From positions 107,960 to 171,959 of the forward strand of contig NZ_JAASTT010000004.1 in the NCBI RefSeq assembly GCF_014322795.1: a DNA stretch of 64,000 bases, written 5' to 3'. The notes below the pieces were generated by a model, which was not told where the DNA came from, ran no database searches, and saw nothing but the letters and a program-made list of their open reading frames with translations. Below are positions 9,768 through 17,299 of this stretch, piece by piece (the stretch's first letter is position 1; the number at the start of each line of letters is the position of its first letter). The translations under genes were made by a program, and so were the position numbers. The DNA is from Paenilisteria portnoyi (lineage in GTDB: Bacteria > Bacillota > Bacilli > Lactobacillales > Listeriaceae).

Positions 9768-10238
9768 TTACCAGCGATAGTGAGCGAATGCTCTGTTTGC
9801 ATCTGCCATTTTATGTGTATCTTCACGTTTCTTAACGGAAGCTCCAGCATTGTTAGATGCATCCAAGATTTCGTGTGCAAGACGTTCTACCATAGTTTTC
9901 TCTCCACGTAGACGTGAATAGTTAACTAACCAACGTAGACCTAGAGTTGTACGACGATCAGCACGAACTTCAATCGGAACTTGATAGTTAGCACCACCGA
10001 CACGGCGAGCTTTTACTTCAAGAACTGGCATGATGTTTTTGATTGCTTCGTCAAATACTTCCATAGGGTCTTTTCCACTTTCTTGCGCGATGATATCAAA
10101 AGCAGAATAAATGATAGTTTGTGCTTTTCCGCGTTTACCATCAATCATAAGTTTATTGATTAGACGAGTTACCAATTTCGAATTGTACATCGGATCTGGT
10201 AATACGTCACGTTTAGCAACAGGACCTTTACGAGGCAT
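9768..10238 (-). CDS. rpsG: 30S ribosomal protein S7
   Basis: A 156-residue primary 16S rRNA-binding protein of the 30S head. [10 protein letters not shown] is the standard N-terminus, and AAAGGAGGATATCC lies directly upstream of the ATG at 10238. The frame stays open 58 codons further upstream only because it crosses repeat copy D; that extension is not protein. S7 is the usual feedback regulator of the str operon, and the intergenic region where such control would act is here occupied by the repeat. Confidence 0.97.
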   Translation of the reverse strand: MPRKGPVAKRDVLPDPMYNSKLVTRLINKLMIDGKRGKAQTIIYSAFDIIAQESGKDPMEVFDEAIKNIMPVLEVKARRVGGANYQVPIEVRADRRTTLGLRWLVNYSRLRGEKTMVERLAHEILDASNNAGASVKKREDTHKMADANRAFAHYRW

Positions 10239-10275
10239 TGGATATCCTCCTTTCAAAGAGTAAGATTTTTTATTC

Positions 10276-10392
10276 GTGCGCTGACAAACGCTCATTTCCG
10301 TCGTTAAAATCTCCGCTCCGATGCTCACGTACACTAGTACGCTCCGCTTCCGTGCTCGACTTTGCCTAGGAACTAAGCATTTGTCAACACAC
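10276..10392 (-). repeat. Structured intergenic repeat, family 2, copy D
   Basis: 117 bp between rpsL and rpsG. On the minus (mRNA) strand GUGUGUUGACAAA pairs with UUUGUCAGCGCAC using two G-U wobbles; on the plus strand the same positions would be A-C mismatches. Ends and core match copy E, and the apical CGTAC...GTACG hairpin matches the family 1 core in layout. Confidence 0.7.
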
Positions 10393-10451
10393 TGGGTTTG
10401 GCGATAAATCACGATAATGACTGTTTTTCAGCATTCTTGCTAAAGTTTTTA

Positions 10452-10865
10452 TTATTTTTTAGGTTTTTTCGTTCCGTATTTAGAACGGCTTTGTCCTCTA
10501 TTTTCAACACCAGCTGTATCTAGAGCACCACGTACGATATGATAACGTACCCCCGGTAAATCTTTCACACGTCCTCCGCGAATAAGTACAACACTATGTT
10601 CTTGTAGGTTATGTCCGATACCTGGGATATAAGCAGTTACTTCAAGGCCGTTAGTCAGACGTACACGAGCGTACTTACGAAGCGCCGAGTTAGGTTTCTT
10701 CGGAGTCATTGTACCAACACGAGTACATACACCACGTTTCTGTGGAGATGATACGTCTGTTAATGATCTTCTGAAAGTATTTAGGCCTTTGTTAAGTGCT
10801 GGAGAATCAGATTTCTTTGATTTAGATTGACGCGGTTTGCGAACTAATTGATTAATTGTAGGCAT
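10452..10865 (-). CDS. rpsL: 30S ribosomal protein S12
   Basis: A 137-residue decoding-centre protein. The start is [10 protein letters not shown] at 10865, with a GGAAGGAGGAAACC ribosome site; an upstream in-frame extension is ignored. The streptomycin-region residues look wild type: [11 protein letters not shown] and [14 protein letters not shown] both retain their lysines. First gene of the str operon. Confidence 0.97.
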   Translation of the reverse strand: MPTINQLVRKPRQSKSKKSDSPALNKGLNTFRRSLTDVSSPQKRGVCTRVGTMTPKKPNSALRKYARVRLTNGLEVTAYIPGIGHNLQEHSVVLIRGGRVKDLPGVRYHIVRGALDTAGVENRGQSRSKYGTKKPKK

Positions 10866-11009
10866 TTTTTGGTTTCCTCCTTCCGATTTTTCTAGAGCCA
10901 CACATCCAGGTGGTTCATTTTTTCTTTAAAATAAAATTGCTGACAGGATATTTCCTAGCAACAGTTTCTATTCTCTATACCTCGTCACGAAGGAAGAGGC
11001 ACCTTGGAT

Positions 11010-11039
11010 ATAATACCATTCTTCTTAGTGGATTGTCAA
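11010..11039 (-). promoter_or_regulatory. str operon promoter
   Basis: Minus strand TTGACA, 18-bp spacer, TATTAT preceded by TGG (extended -10), about 145 bp upstream of rpsL. It is the clearest promoter for rpsL-rpsG-fusA. Confidence 0.75.
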
Positions 11040-11065
11040 GCATTTCGACTATGTTTGTTGAGATA

Positions 11066-11110
11066 GAAAAAACAAGCGACAAACAGCGCTTTAATCGGCG
11101 TTTGTCGCTC
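11066..11110 (-). terminator. Terminator after the oligopeptide-binding protein gene
   Basis: A 10-bp stem (11075-11084 with 11100-11109, AGCGACAAAC / GTTTGTCGCT) followed by TTGTTTTTT on the minus strand. It insulates the str operon from the upstream insert. Confidence 0.8.
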
Positions 11111-11123
11111 GTCTTGATATAGG

Positions 11124-12764
11124 TTATTCGTCAACGTATGCGAGTCTATAGGAGATGTTTCTGCCAAATGGGTAGATTTGTACTCCTTTGACTGTTGGAT
11201 CAAGTAGATACGCTGAGGCTCCTTGATAAAATGGTGCAATAACGGCGTCTGTTTGAATCAATTGTTTTTCGAGTTTGAGCATCTCATTCCAACGTTTTGC
11301 AGGAGCCGTTGCATAGGTGCTCTTGGCGTTATTTAATCCGGCATCATAGGTTGCACTGTCATACTTCGAAAAATTTAAACCACCATCCGATTGGTACACT
11401 TCTAAAAAGTTGATCGGATCGCTGTAGTCTGGTGACCACGTTCCGTAGAAAATGTCGTAATCTCCTGCGGTTGTCAGAACTAGCCTATTTTTTAATGGCA
11501 CGCTTTTTAGTTTGATTGTGATGTCTGGGAGGTTCTGTTGGATTTCATTTTGTAGAAATTCGACGGTTTTCTTAGAGACTTCAGTGTCAGAAGATAGAAC
11601 CTCCAAAGTGAGTTTGTCAACGCCGAGTTCTTTTTTTGCTGTTGCCCATTCTGATTTTGCTTTGTCAGGGTCGAATGTGACAAGGTCTCCGTTTTCGGTG
11701 CGGAAGTCTTTGTCGTTGCTTGGGTCTTTTGCAAAACCTGATGGGATGTAGCCATTTAGTGCTTTGGAACCGTCGCCGAGAATCGTGTCTGTGTATGCTT
11801 CTTTGTCAAATGCCATCGAGAGGGCTTTGCGTAAATGGATGTTAGATGTTGTTTTGCCGTCTTCGTTAAATCCTAGGTAGCCGATGAGTGATTTTTCTTT
11901 GGAATGGTAGGCTTGGTTGGCTTGGTATTGTCGGGCGAACTCGTCGGTGAGTGCGGTGTATTGGGCATCGCCTGTTTGGTAAAGATTGACCCCTGCGCCG
12001 GTGTCTTTGGCTACTTGGACGTCTACTTTGTTTAATGTTACATTATCTGCATCCCAGTAGTCTTTATTTTTGACGTAGGTCCATGATGTGCGGATTCCTG
12101 ACCAGTTTTTTAGTAGGAATGGACCGTTTGATAGGACTGTATCGGCGGATGTGCCGTATTTGGAACCTGCTGCTTTCACGAATTTTTCGTTTTGTGGCAG
12201 GAATGGTGTGCCCGTGAGTAGTTTTGGTAAGTATGGAATTGGGTTTTCTAAGGTGATTTCGAGCGTTTTGTCATCGATTGCTTTGACGCCTAGCGTGTCT
12301 GGTGATGCTTTCTCGTTGCGGATTTGATTGGCGTTTTTGATGACGTCGAGTTGGTTCGAGCTTGGTGATGCGGTTTTTGGATCGACTACTTTTTGAAATG
12401 CAAAAACGAAATCGGCGGCTGTGACTGGATCGCCATTCGACCATTTGGCGTCGTCGCGAAGTTGGAACGTGTAGACTTTTTTGTCAGCGCTCACGGTTGG
12501 TTCTGCTTTGGCAATGCCTAGTTCCGCGTCGTTGTCTGGATTAACGCGGTACAGTCCTTCTGAAATTTGACCGATGGCGTCTGAGCTGAACGTGTCGCTG
12601 TACAGCGCGCTATCGAGTGTTGCGATTTCACCGGCCGATGTGACTTTGATTGCTTGTTTCGCGCCGTCATTTGCCAACTGCTCGTTTGCCTTGTCTCCTC
12701 CACCACATGCTGCAATGACAACACCGATGAGTGCTATTATCGTGATAAGTATCCCCGTTTTCAT
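11124..12764 (-). CDS. Oligopeptide ABC transporter substrate-binding lipoprotein
   Basis: A 546-residue SBP_bac_5 (OppA/DppA-like) protein. The signal peptide ends in the lipobox IAAC (Cys20), followed by GGGDKANEQL. Family features include an N-terminal TLDSALYSD segment, LRDDAKWSNGDPVTAADFVFAFQ near 100-125, and a C-terminal GTWSPDYSDPINFLEVYQ stretch near 440. It should bind peptides at the cell surface for an Opp-type importer, but no permease or ATPase genes are nearby. It follows the puuD-like gene by 14 bp and probably shares its transcript. It may supply peptides or sense them; the ligand cannot be predicted. Confidence 0.9.
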   Translation of the reverse strand: MKTGILITIIALIGVVIAACGGGDKANEQLANDGAKQAIKVTSAGEIATLDSALYSDTFSSDAIGQISEGLYRVNPDNDAELGIAKAEPTVSADKKVYTFQLRDDAKWSNGDPVTAADFVFAFQKVVDPKTASPSSNQLDVIKNANQIRNEKASPDTLGVKAIDDKTLEITLENPIPYLPKLLTGTPFLPQNEKFVKAAGSKYGTSADTVLSNGPFLLKNWSGIRTSWTYVKNKDYWDADNVTLNKVDVQVAKDTGAGVNLYQTGDAQYTALTDEFARQYQANQAYHSKEKSLIGYLGFNEDGKTTSNIHLRKALSMAFDKEAYTDTILGDGSKALNGYIPSGFAKDPSNDKDFRTENGDLVTFDPDKAKSEWATAKKELGVDKLTLEVLSSDTEVSKKTVEFLQNEIQQNLPDITIKLKSVPLKNRLVLTTAGDYDIFYGTWSPDYSDPINFLEVYQSDGGLNFSKYDSATYDAGLNNAKSTYATAPAKRWNEMLKLEKQLIQTDAVIAPFYQGASAYLLDPTVKGVQIYPFGRNISYRLAYVDE

Positions 12765-12778
12765 GTTGTTTCCCCCTT

Positions 12779-13558
12779 TTAACGTGATGTCGCTATTTTT
12801 TTAAGCTTGGCAGGTGCATTGTAAACCTGCTTTAATGCGCCCAGTTCAGCGTTTCTCACAAATTCTTGAAAAAGGCGTTGCATCGAGGCGTCGGTTTCCG
12901 AGATTAATTCGGGATGCCACTGAACGCCGACAACGAATGGTGCGCCTTCTTTTTCTATCGCTTCCACAACGCCGTCTGGAGCTGTTGCCGTGATTTTTAG
13001 ACCAGTTCCTACTATATTAACTGCTTGATGATGAAATGAATTGACTTGGGCGGTGTTTCCGAGAATGCTCGCGAGTCTGGAACCTCTTTCGATTCGGATT
13101 CCATGTGTCGCTCTCGTCGCGCAATCTTGTTGCATATGTGATAAATTCGCGGTTTCGATGTAGCTCGTGTCTTGGTGCAGCGTTCCGCCAAGCGCGATAT
13201 TGAGTAGCTGTGCACCGCGGCAAATTGCCAAAATCGGTTTCTTTTGAGCTAGCGTTTCTTTTAAAAGTGCCAGTTCGAAGTCGTCGCGAATAGCGCATGT
13301 ATCGCCGAGTTCTGCTTGTGGCGTCGTGCCATATAGAGCTGGTGAAACGTCCTGACCACCGGATAAAATGAGGCCGTCCATCTGATCCACAAAAGTCGCG
13401 ATAAGACGTGTGTCTGTCACAGGAATTACGAGTGGTGCCCCCCCGCTATTAGCAACGACGGATATGTAATCACCGCCGACATACGTGCCATTGCGTGAGA
13501 TTGTGTTCGGGACTTGCACTGTCAATTGCGCCGCCGATATTCCAATAATTGCAGTCAT
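12779..13558 (-). CDS. PuuD-like class I glutamine amidotransferase (gamma-glutamyl-GABA hydrolase family)
   Basis: A 259-residue peptidase C26 / glutamine amidotransferase-like hydrolase. The nucleophile elbow is AICRGAQ (Cys113) and the His-Glu pair lies in VQWHPE (His215, Glu217), so the triad is complete. Relatives hydrolyse gamma-glutamyl amides such as gamma-glutamyl-GABA. The start at 13558 (MTAIIG) is placed 10 bp after an AAAGGTGG site. It is coupled to the peptide-binding lipoprotein gene downstream, which hints that a gamma-glutamyl peptide could be taken up and cleaved; that link is inference. Confidence 0.85.
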   Translation of the reverse strand: MTAIIGISAAQLTVQVPNTISRNGTYVGGDYISVVANSGGAPLVIPVTDTRLIATFVDQMDGLILSGGQDVSPALYGTTPQAELGDTCAIRDDFELALLKETLAQKKPILAICRGAQLLNIALGGTLHQDTSYIETANLSHMQQDCATRATHGIRIERGSRLASILGNTAQVNSFHHQAVNIVGTGLKITATAPDGVVEAIEKEGAPFVVGVQWHPELISETDASMQRLFQEFVRNAELGALKQVYNAPAKLKKIATSR

Positions 13559-13654
13559 TCGCTTCACCCACCTTTTCTAATTCGCATCTTTTTACTCGGA
13601 ATTAATATTTTATTTATTATACCGTGATTGAAATGGAAAGTAAAGTGATTACAC

Positions 13655-13689
13655 AAAAAAGCCTGAAAAGTCATACAGACCTCTCAAGC
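13655..13689 (-). terminator. Terminator after the PBP gene
   Basis: A 12-bp stem (13661-13672 with 13678-13689) kept by G-U wobbles on the minus strand, then TTTTTT. It lies just past the PBP stop. Confidence 0.8.
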
Positions 13690-13699
13690 TCTCCGGAGT

Positions 13700-15730
13700 T
13701 TATTTATAAAACGATTCAATTACTGGTTTCATCTTGTCAATCACGAGTCCACTGCCACCGCGACCGTTAACGCCATCGATCATCGCAAGCACGAGATAAT
13801 CCGGTTTATCGCTATCGAACGCAAGTAGGAATCCATTCTCAAGACCACTTTCGCCTTGTTTTTGTTTCAGTTCCGCGGTTCCTGTTTTCCCAGCAATATT
13901 ATGCCCTGCAATTTGGAGTTTGTGCACGGTTCCTTCTGGTTTAGAGACTGCCTGCACGAGCGCTGATTTGACGGTATTTGCTGTCGCTGCACTCATCGAA
14001 TCTTTCGCGGCTTTCGTCTCTTCGGTTGCTGTCAATTTCGGATAAACCATCTTACCATTGTTCGCGAATGGCGTGTAGGCAACGGCTTGCTGGATTGGCG
14101 ACATCAGTAGTTCACCTTGTCCATATGCCGTATCCGCTAGCAAAATATCTGATTTAATGCCATCGTTGGAAACTTGTGCTGGCTCCATGTTGAACGGTAA
14201 ATCAAATTCCTCGCCGAAATCGAATTTTTTCAAGCCGTCTTGGAATTTCGTTGCACCCATCGCCAAGCCTTCTTGCGCAAAATAAATATTATCGGAGTTC
14301 ACAAGTGCATCAACCATGTTCACTTTTGGAATATCATGGACACGCGTCACGAAATACTTGCCCCATGATTTATCTTTTTGCCATTGTAAACCAGAGATTT
14401 CGCGTACTTTATCTGGTTTTGTCGTGCCATTTTCCAACCCAACTGCCGCCGTAATTGTTTTAAAAGTCGAACCTGGTGCGTAGCGTGTCGCGTAACGAGC
14501 GAGGAATGGGAGTTTTTTATCGTCGGTGTATTTCTTGTAATCTTCACTCGAAATCCCCGCTACCATTTGGTTCGTATCATAGGATGGTGAGCTGACTAGC
14601 GCTGTTAGATTGCCGTTTGTCGGATTGATAACCGTCACGGAGCCGACCTCGCCTTTTAGCGCGTTGAAAGCGTCTTGCTGCACTTGACTGTCGATTGTAA
14701 GCTTAATCGTGTCGCCGTCCTTCTTCACATTTTGTTGCAGAACGGTTTCTTCTTTCGTTTCGTCATTTACAATCAGGATACGACCGCCGTTCACGCCGCG
14801 CAATGCTTTATCATAATAACGCTCTAAACCGGCTTTTCCGATTAAGTCGCCCGCGTTTAGTAGTTTATTTTTCTCGATATCCTCCGCGCTCACTTCACCA
14901 ACATAACCGATTAAGTGCGCCGCCGCCTGACTTAGCGGGTAATAACGCGTTTCAATCGTCGCATAACTAACACCCGTCATCTGCACCGGCGAACCAGTCG
15001 TCAGAACTTTAATTGGCACAAACGTATCCGGATGCACCCAACTTTGCGACAATTTCTTCTCCAAATCAGCAACTGGAATATCGAATTCTTTACTAATTGC
15101 CGCCAAATTCGTCGTCTTCGCTGCGCCCTCACCAAGATCATTCGGAACAATCCCAGCCTCACTCACATTTTTATTAATCGCGAGCCCCTTGCCGTTCACG
15201 TCCTGAATTTGGCCACGTTTCGCCTCATCCGTCGTCAAGCGAACCTTATCCGATTTCACCATCCCTGGAAAAATTAAATTCGGCTGCCAATCCACTTTCC
15301 AAGCATCATCCTCACTTGAAATCGTCGCCGTATATTTCTGCTTAGCCATCTTACCAAGCGTCGTCGTCATCTCCAGACTATACGCCAATTTATAGTTATT
15401 ATCCCCATCATTTGGCGTCACTTTTAAGTCGGAAACCTTGATATCACGCGCATCGATGCCATTATAAACAGTCTCATACTTAGCTTCCATTTCCTTCGCC
15501 GTGAAACCACTTTTCTTCAGCGATTCCTTCGTCACATCGTCCGAAAGCTCCGTAAATTTCTGGTTCTTAATATTCGTCGTGAAATTCTCCGCGGCCTCGT
15601 TGGCCATTTTCTCATGCTTCGCGCTACTATACATAAAATAGTAAACCGCGCCCCCTCCAATAGCAAGAACTAAAACAACGATAAGACTAATCCAAATCCA
15701 TTTCTTATTACTCTTCTTTTGTCTACGCAC
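13700..15730 (-). CDS. PBP2a-like class B3 penicillin-binding protein
   Basis: A 676-residue transpeptidase anchored by one N-terminal helix (about 10-33). It has a MecA-type NTF2-like domain (about 40-150), a dimerisation region (about 160-330) and a transpeptidase domain with STFK (Ser421), SDN (479-481) and KTGTAE (Lys615). Class B3 enzymes of this type (PBP2a of staphylococci, PBP5 of enterococci, PBP3 of Bacillus) cross-link peptidoglycan and often bind cephalosporins poorly. The start is GTG at 15730 after GGAGGGAACAAG. It stands alone between two terminated units. Low beta-lactam affinity is inferred from the family and has not been shown for this protein. Confidence 0.9.
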   Translation of the reverse strand: MRRQKKSNKKWIWISLIVVLVLAIGGGAVYYFMYSSAKHEKMANEAAENFTTNIKNQKFTELSDDVTKESLKKSGFTAKEMEAKYETVYNGIDARDIKVSDLKVTPNDGDNNYKLAYSLEMTTTLGKMAKQKYTATISSEDDAWKVDWQPNLIFPGMVKSDKVRLTTDEAKRGQIQDVNGKGLAINKNVSEAGIVPNDLGEGAAKTTNLAAISKEFDIPVADLEKKLSQSWVHPDTFVPIKVLTTGSPVQMTGVSYATIETRYYPLSQAAAHLIGYVGEVSAEDIEKNKLLNAGDLIGKAGLERYYDKALRGVNGGRILIVNDETKEETVLQQNVKKDGDTIKLTIDSQVQQDAFNALKGEVGSVTVINPTNGNLTALVSSPSYDTNQMVAGISSEDYKKYTDDKKLPFLARYATRYAPGSTFKTITAAVGLENGTTKPDKVREISGLQWQKDKSWGKYFVTRVHDIPKVNMVDALVNSDNIYFAQEGLAMGATKFQDGLKKFDFGEEFDLPFNMEPAQVSNDGIKSDILLADTAYGQGELLMSPIQQAVAYTPFANNGKMVYPKLTATEETKAAKDSMSAATANTVKSALVQAVSKPEGTVHKLQIAGHNIAGKTGTAELKQKQGESGLENGFLLAFDSDKPDYLVLAMIDGVNGRGGSGLVIDKMKPVIESFYK

Positions 15731-15790
15731 CTTGTTCCCTCCAGTTTTGTTTCACGTTTTCACTGCCTCTTTATTATAGCAAAGGATGCC

Positions 15791-16777
15791 TCAACCAGCA
15801 CTAATCTTTACTAATTCTTTACCTTTTTCAAATTGCTTCGTGAAATCGCGTTTCAATTCTAGCAAATAACGCAAATCATTGAGAAACTGGAAAAGCAACG
15901 CCCGCCCTTCAAATTCCTCCCGCGTCTTCGGCAACTCACTTTTGCGAAAATCAGCCAGCATCACATTCACATCCACAATCAAGTCCTCCGCCGGGTTCGC
16001 CTCTGACAGCGATAAAGCCGTTTTCTCAACCAAGCTCGCCATTTGCCCCGCATGATCCGTCAAAATTCCAATCTGGCGCACCGACAAATTCATCTGCCTA
16101 ATCACGCGCAATTGCACCGTCCGCATATCGATATATTTAATATAATACCGCGAATCCGCAAATAACTGGTTATCAAAATGACGCCGCGACTGATCATTGG
16201 CCTCCGTCAAGTACTCCGCCAACTGCTTAATCAGCTTCTTCTCATCCAAATAAACCGGCTCACGTTTCAAATCCTGCGCGAAACAAAAGAAAATTTGGCG
16301 CATCACCGACTCAATTTTTTGGCGTTGCTGCTTCATTTCCGTGTCCATTTTTGGCATGTATAAGTTCAGCAGAATCCCGATTCCCGCGCCGACCGTCATG
16401 AGTAGCATCTCGTTTGTAAACCAAAATAGCGAGAGCGACTGCTCCACTAAAATATGCGTCACGAGTACCGAGCTGACCACGATGCCGTCCGTTACTTTGA
16501 GTCGGACCGCGATTGGGATGAATACTAGGAGATAAAAGCCGAATGCAATCGCGTTAAAGCCTAGTAACATGAAAAATATGGCCGAGATTGTTAGCGCGAT
16601 TACTGTCGAATATACGCGCTGCATCGCGAGTTGTATCGAGCCTTTTTTCGTGTTTTGAATGCTGAGAACTGTGATTAAACCTGCTGAAACGGCGTATTCG
16701 AGACCCCACCATTCGGCGATGAGGATCGCGAGCGTCGCGCCAACAGCTGTTTTCACTGTACGCAATCCAATTTTCAA
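15791..16777 (-). CDS. Aromatic acid exporter family (FUSC-like) membrane protein
   Basis: A 328-residue protein with an N-terminal membrane half (about 1-140, five or six hydrophobic segments, including WWGLEYAVSAGLITVLSIQ) and a soluble C-terminal half rich in helices, the layout of the YqjA / aromatic acid exporter family of Firmicutes. The transported compound is unknown. It is preceded by a 100-bp AT-rich gap that must hold its promoter, and its stop lies about 60 bp before the PBP start, so the two could be co-transcribed. Confidence 0.8.
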   Translation of the reverse strand: MKIGLRTVKTAVGATLAILIAEWWGLEYAVSAGLITVLSIQNTKKGSIQLAMQRVYSTVIALTISAIFFMLLGFNAIAFGFYLLVFIPIAVRLKVTDGIVVSSVLVTHILVEQSLSLFWFTNEMLLMTVGAGIGILLNLYMPKMDTEMKQQRQKIESVMRQIFFCFAQDLKREPVYLDEKKLIKQLAEYLTEANDQSRRHFDNQLFADSRYYIKYIDMRTVQLRVIRQMNLSVRQIGILTDHAGQMASLVEKTALSLSEANPAEDLIVDVNVMLADFRKSELPKTREEFEGRALLFQFLNDLRYLLELKRDFTKQFEKGKELVKISAG

Positions 16778-16883
16778 AGTTTTTCACCTCTTTTTTCTAT
16801 TCTTTTTTATTTTACACTATTTTATGGGGATAAAACAGTTTTTTGGGGAGGGACTGGGTATGTATTTTGGGTGTTTTATAATT

Positions 16884-16925
16884 AAAAAGTCACCTGCGAA
16901 ACTTTTGGTTTCGCGGGTGACTTCT
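16884..16925 (-). terminator. Terminator of the rpoBC unit
   Basis: AAGTCACC.GCGAAAC pairs with GTTTCGC.GGTGACTT around a short loop, followed on the minus strand by TTTTTAATT. It lies beyond the three tandem repeats, so all three copies are inside the rpoC 3' untranslated region. Confidence 0.85.
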
Positions 16926-16932
16926 GTGTTCT

Positions 16933-17299
16933 TTATCGAGTTTCGCGTGCCAGGACTTCGGAACTTTCACCCCCTACGCAAAAATCAAAAGAGGATTTTC
17001 ACTGCGGCGGCTCCAAGTTCTTTCAGTCCTGACGGGCACGCTCAACATCTAAGTTTCAATCGAGCTTCGCGTGCCAGGACTTCGAAGTTTTCTCCCCCTA
17101 CGCAAAAATCAAAAACAGATTTTCACTGCGGCGGCTCCAAACTTTTTCAGTCCTAGCGGACACGCTTAGCATCTAGGTTTATCAAGCTTCTCGCGCCAAC
17201 CCTTCGGAGCTTTCACCCCCTCCACAAAAGTCAAAGGAGGACTTTTATTGCGGCGGCTCCAAGCTCTGTCAGGGCTGAACGGGCGCGTTCAGCATCTAA
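16933..17299 (-). repeat. Three tandem copies of a 122-124 bp structured element after rpoC
   Basis: Units start near 16938, 17062 and 17184. Each reads (plus strand) GCGTGCCAGGACTTCGG..., CCCCCTACGCAAAA..., GCGGCGGCTCCAAG..., CCTGACGGGCACG and folds back on itself. The arms change together between copies: GAACTT/AAGTTC, AAGTTT/AAACTT, GAGCTT/AAGCTC in one stem and AAAATC/GATTTT against AAAGTC/GACTTT in another. A single related copy follows rplL. No coding sequence is seen here. Confidence 0.85.

Noticed and set aside
10239..10412. 58-codon N-terminal extension of rpsG
   Set aside because: It runs through repeat copy D; the AAAGGAGG site and family alignment fix the start at 10238.
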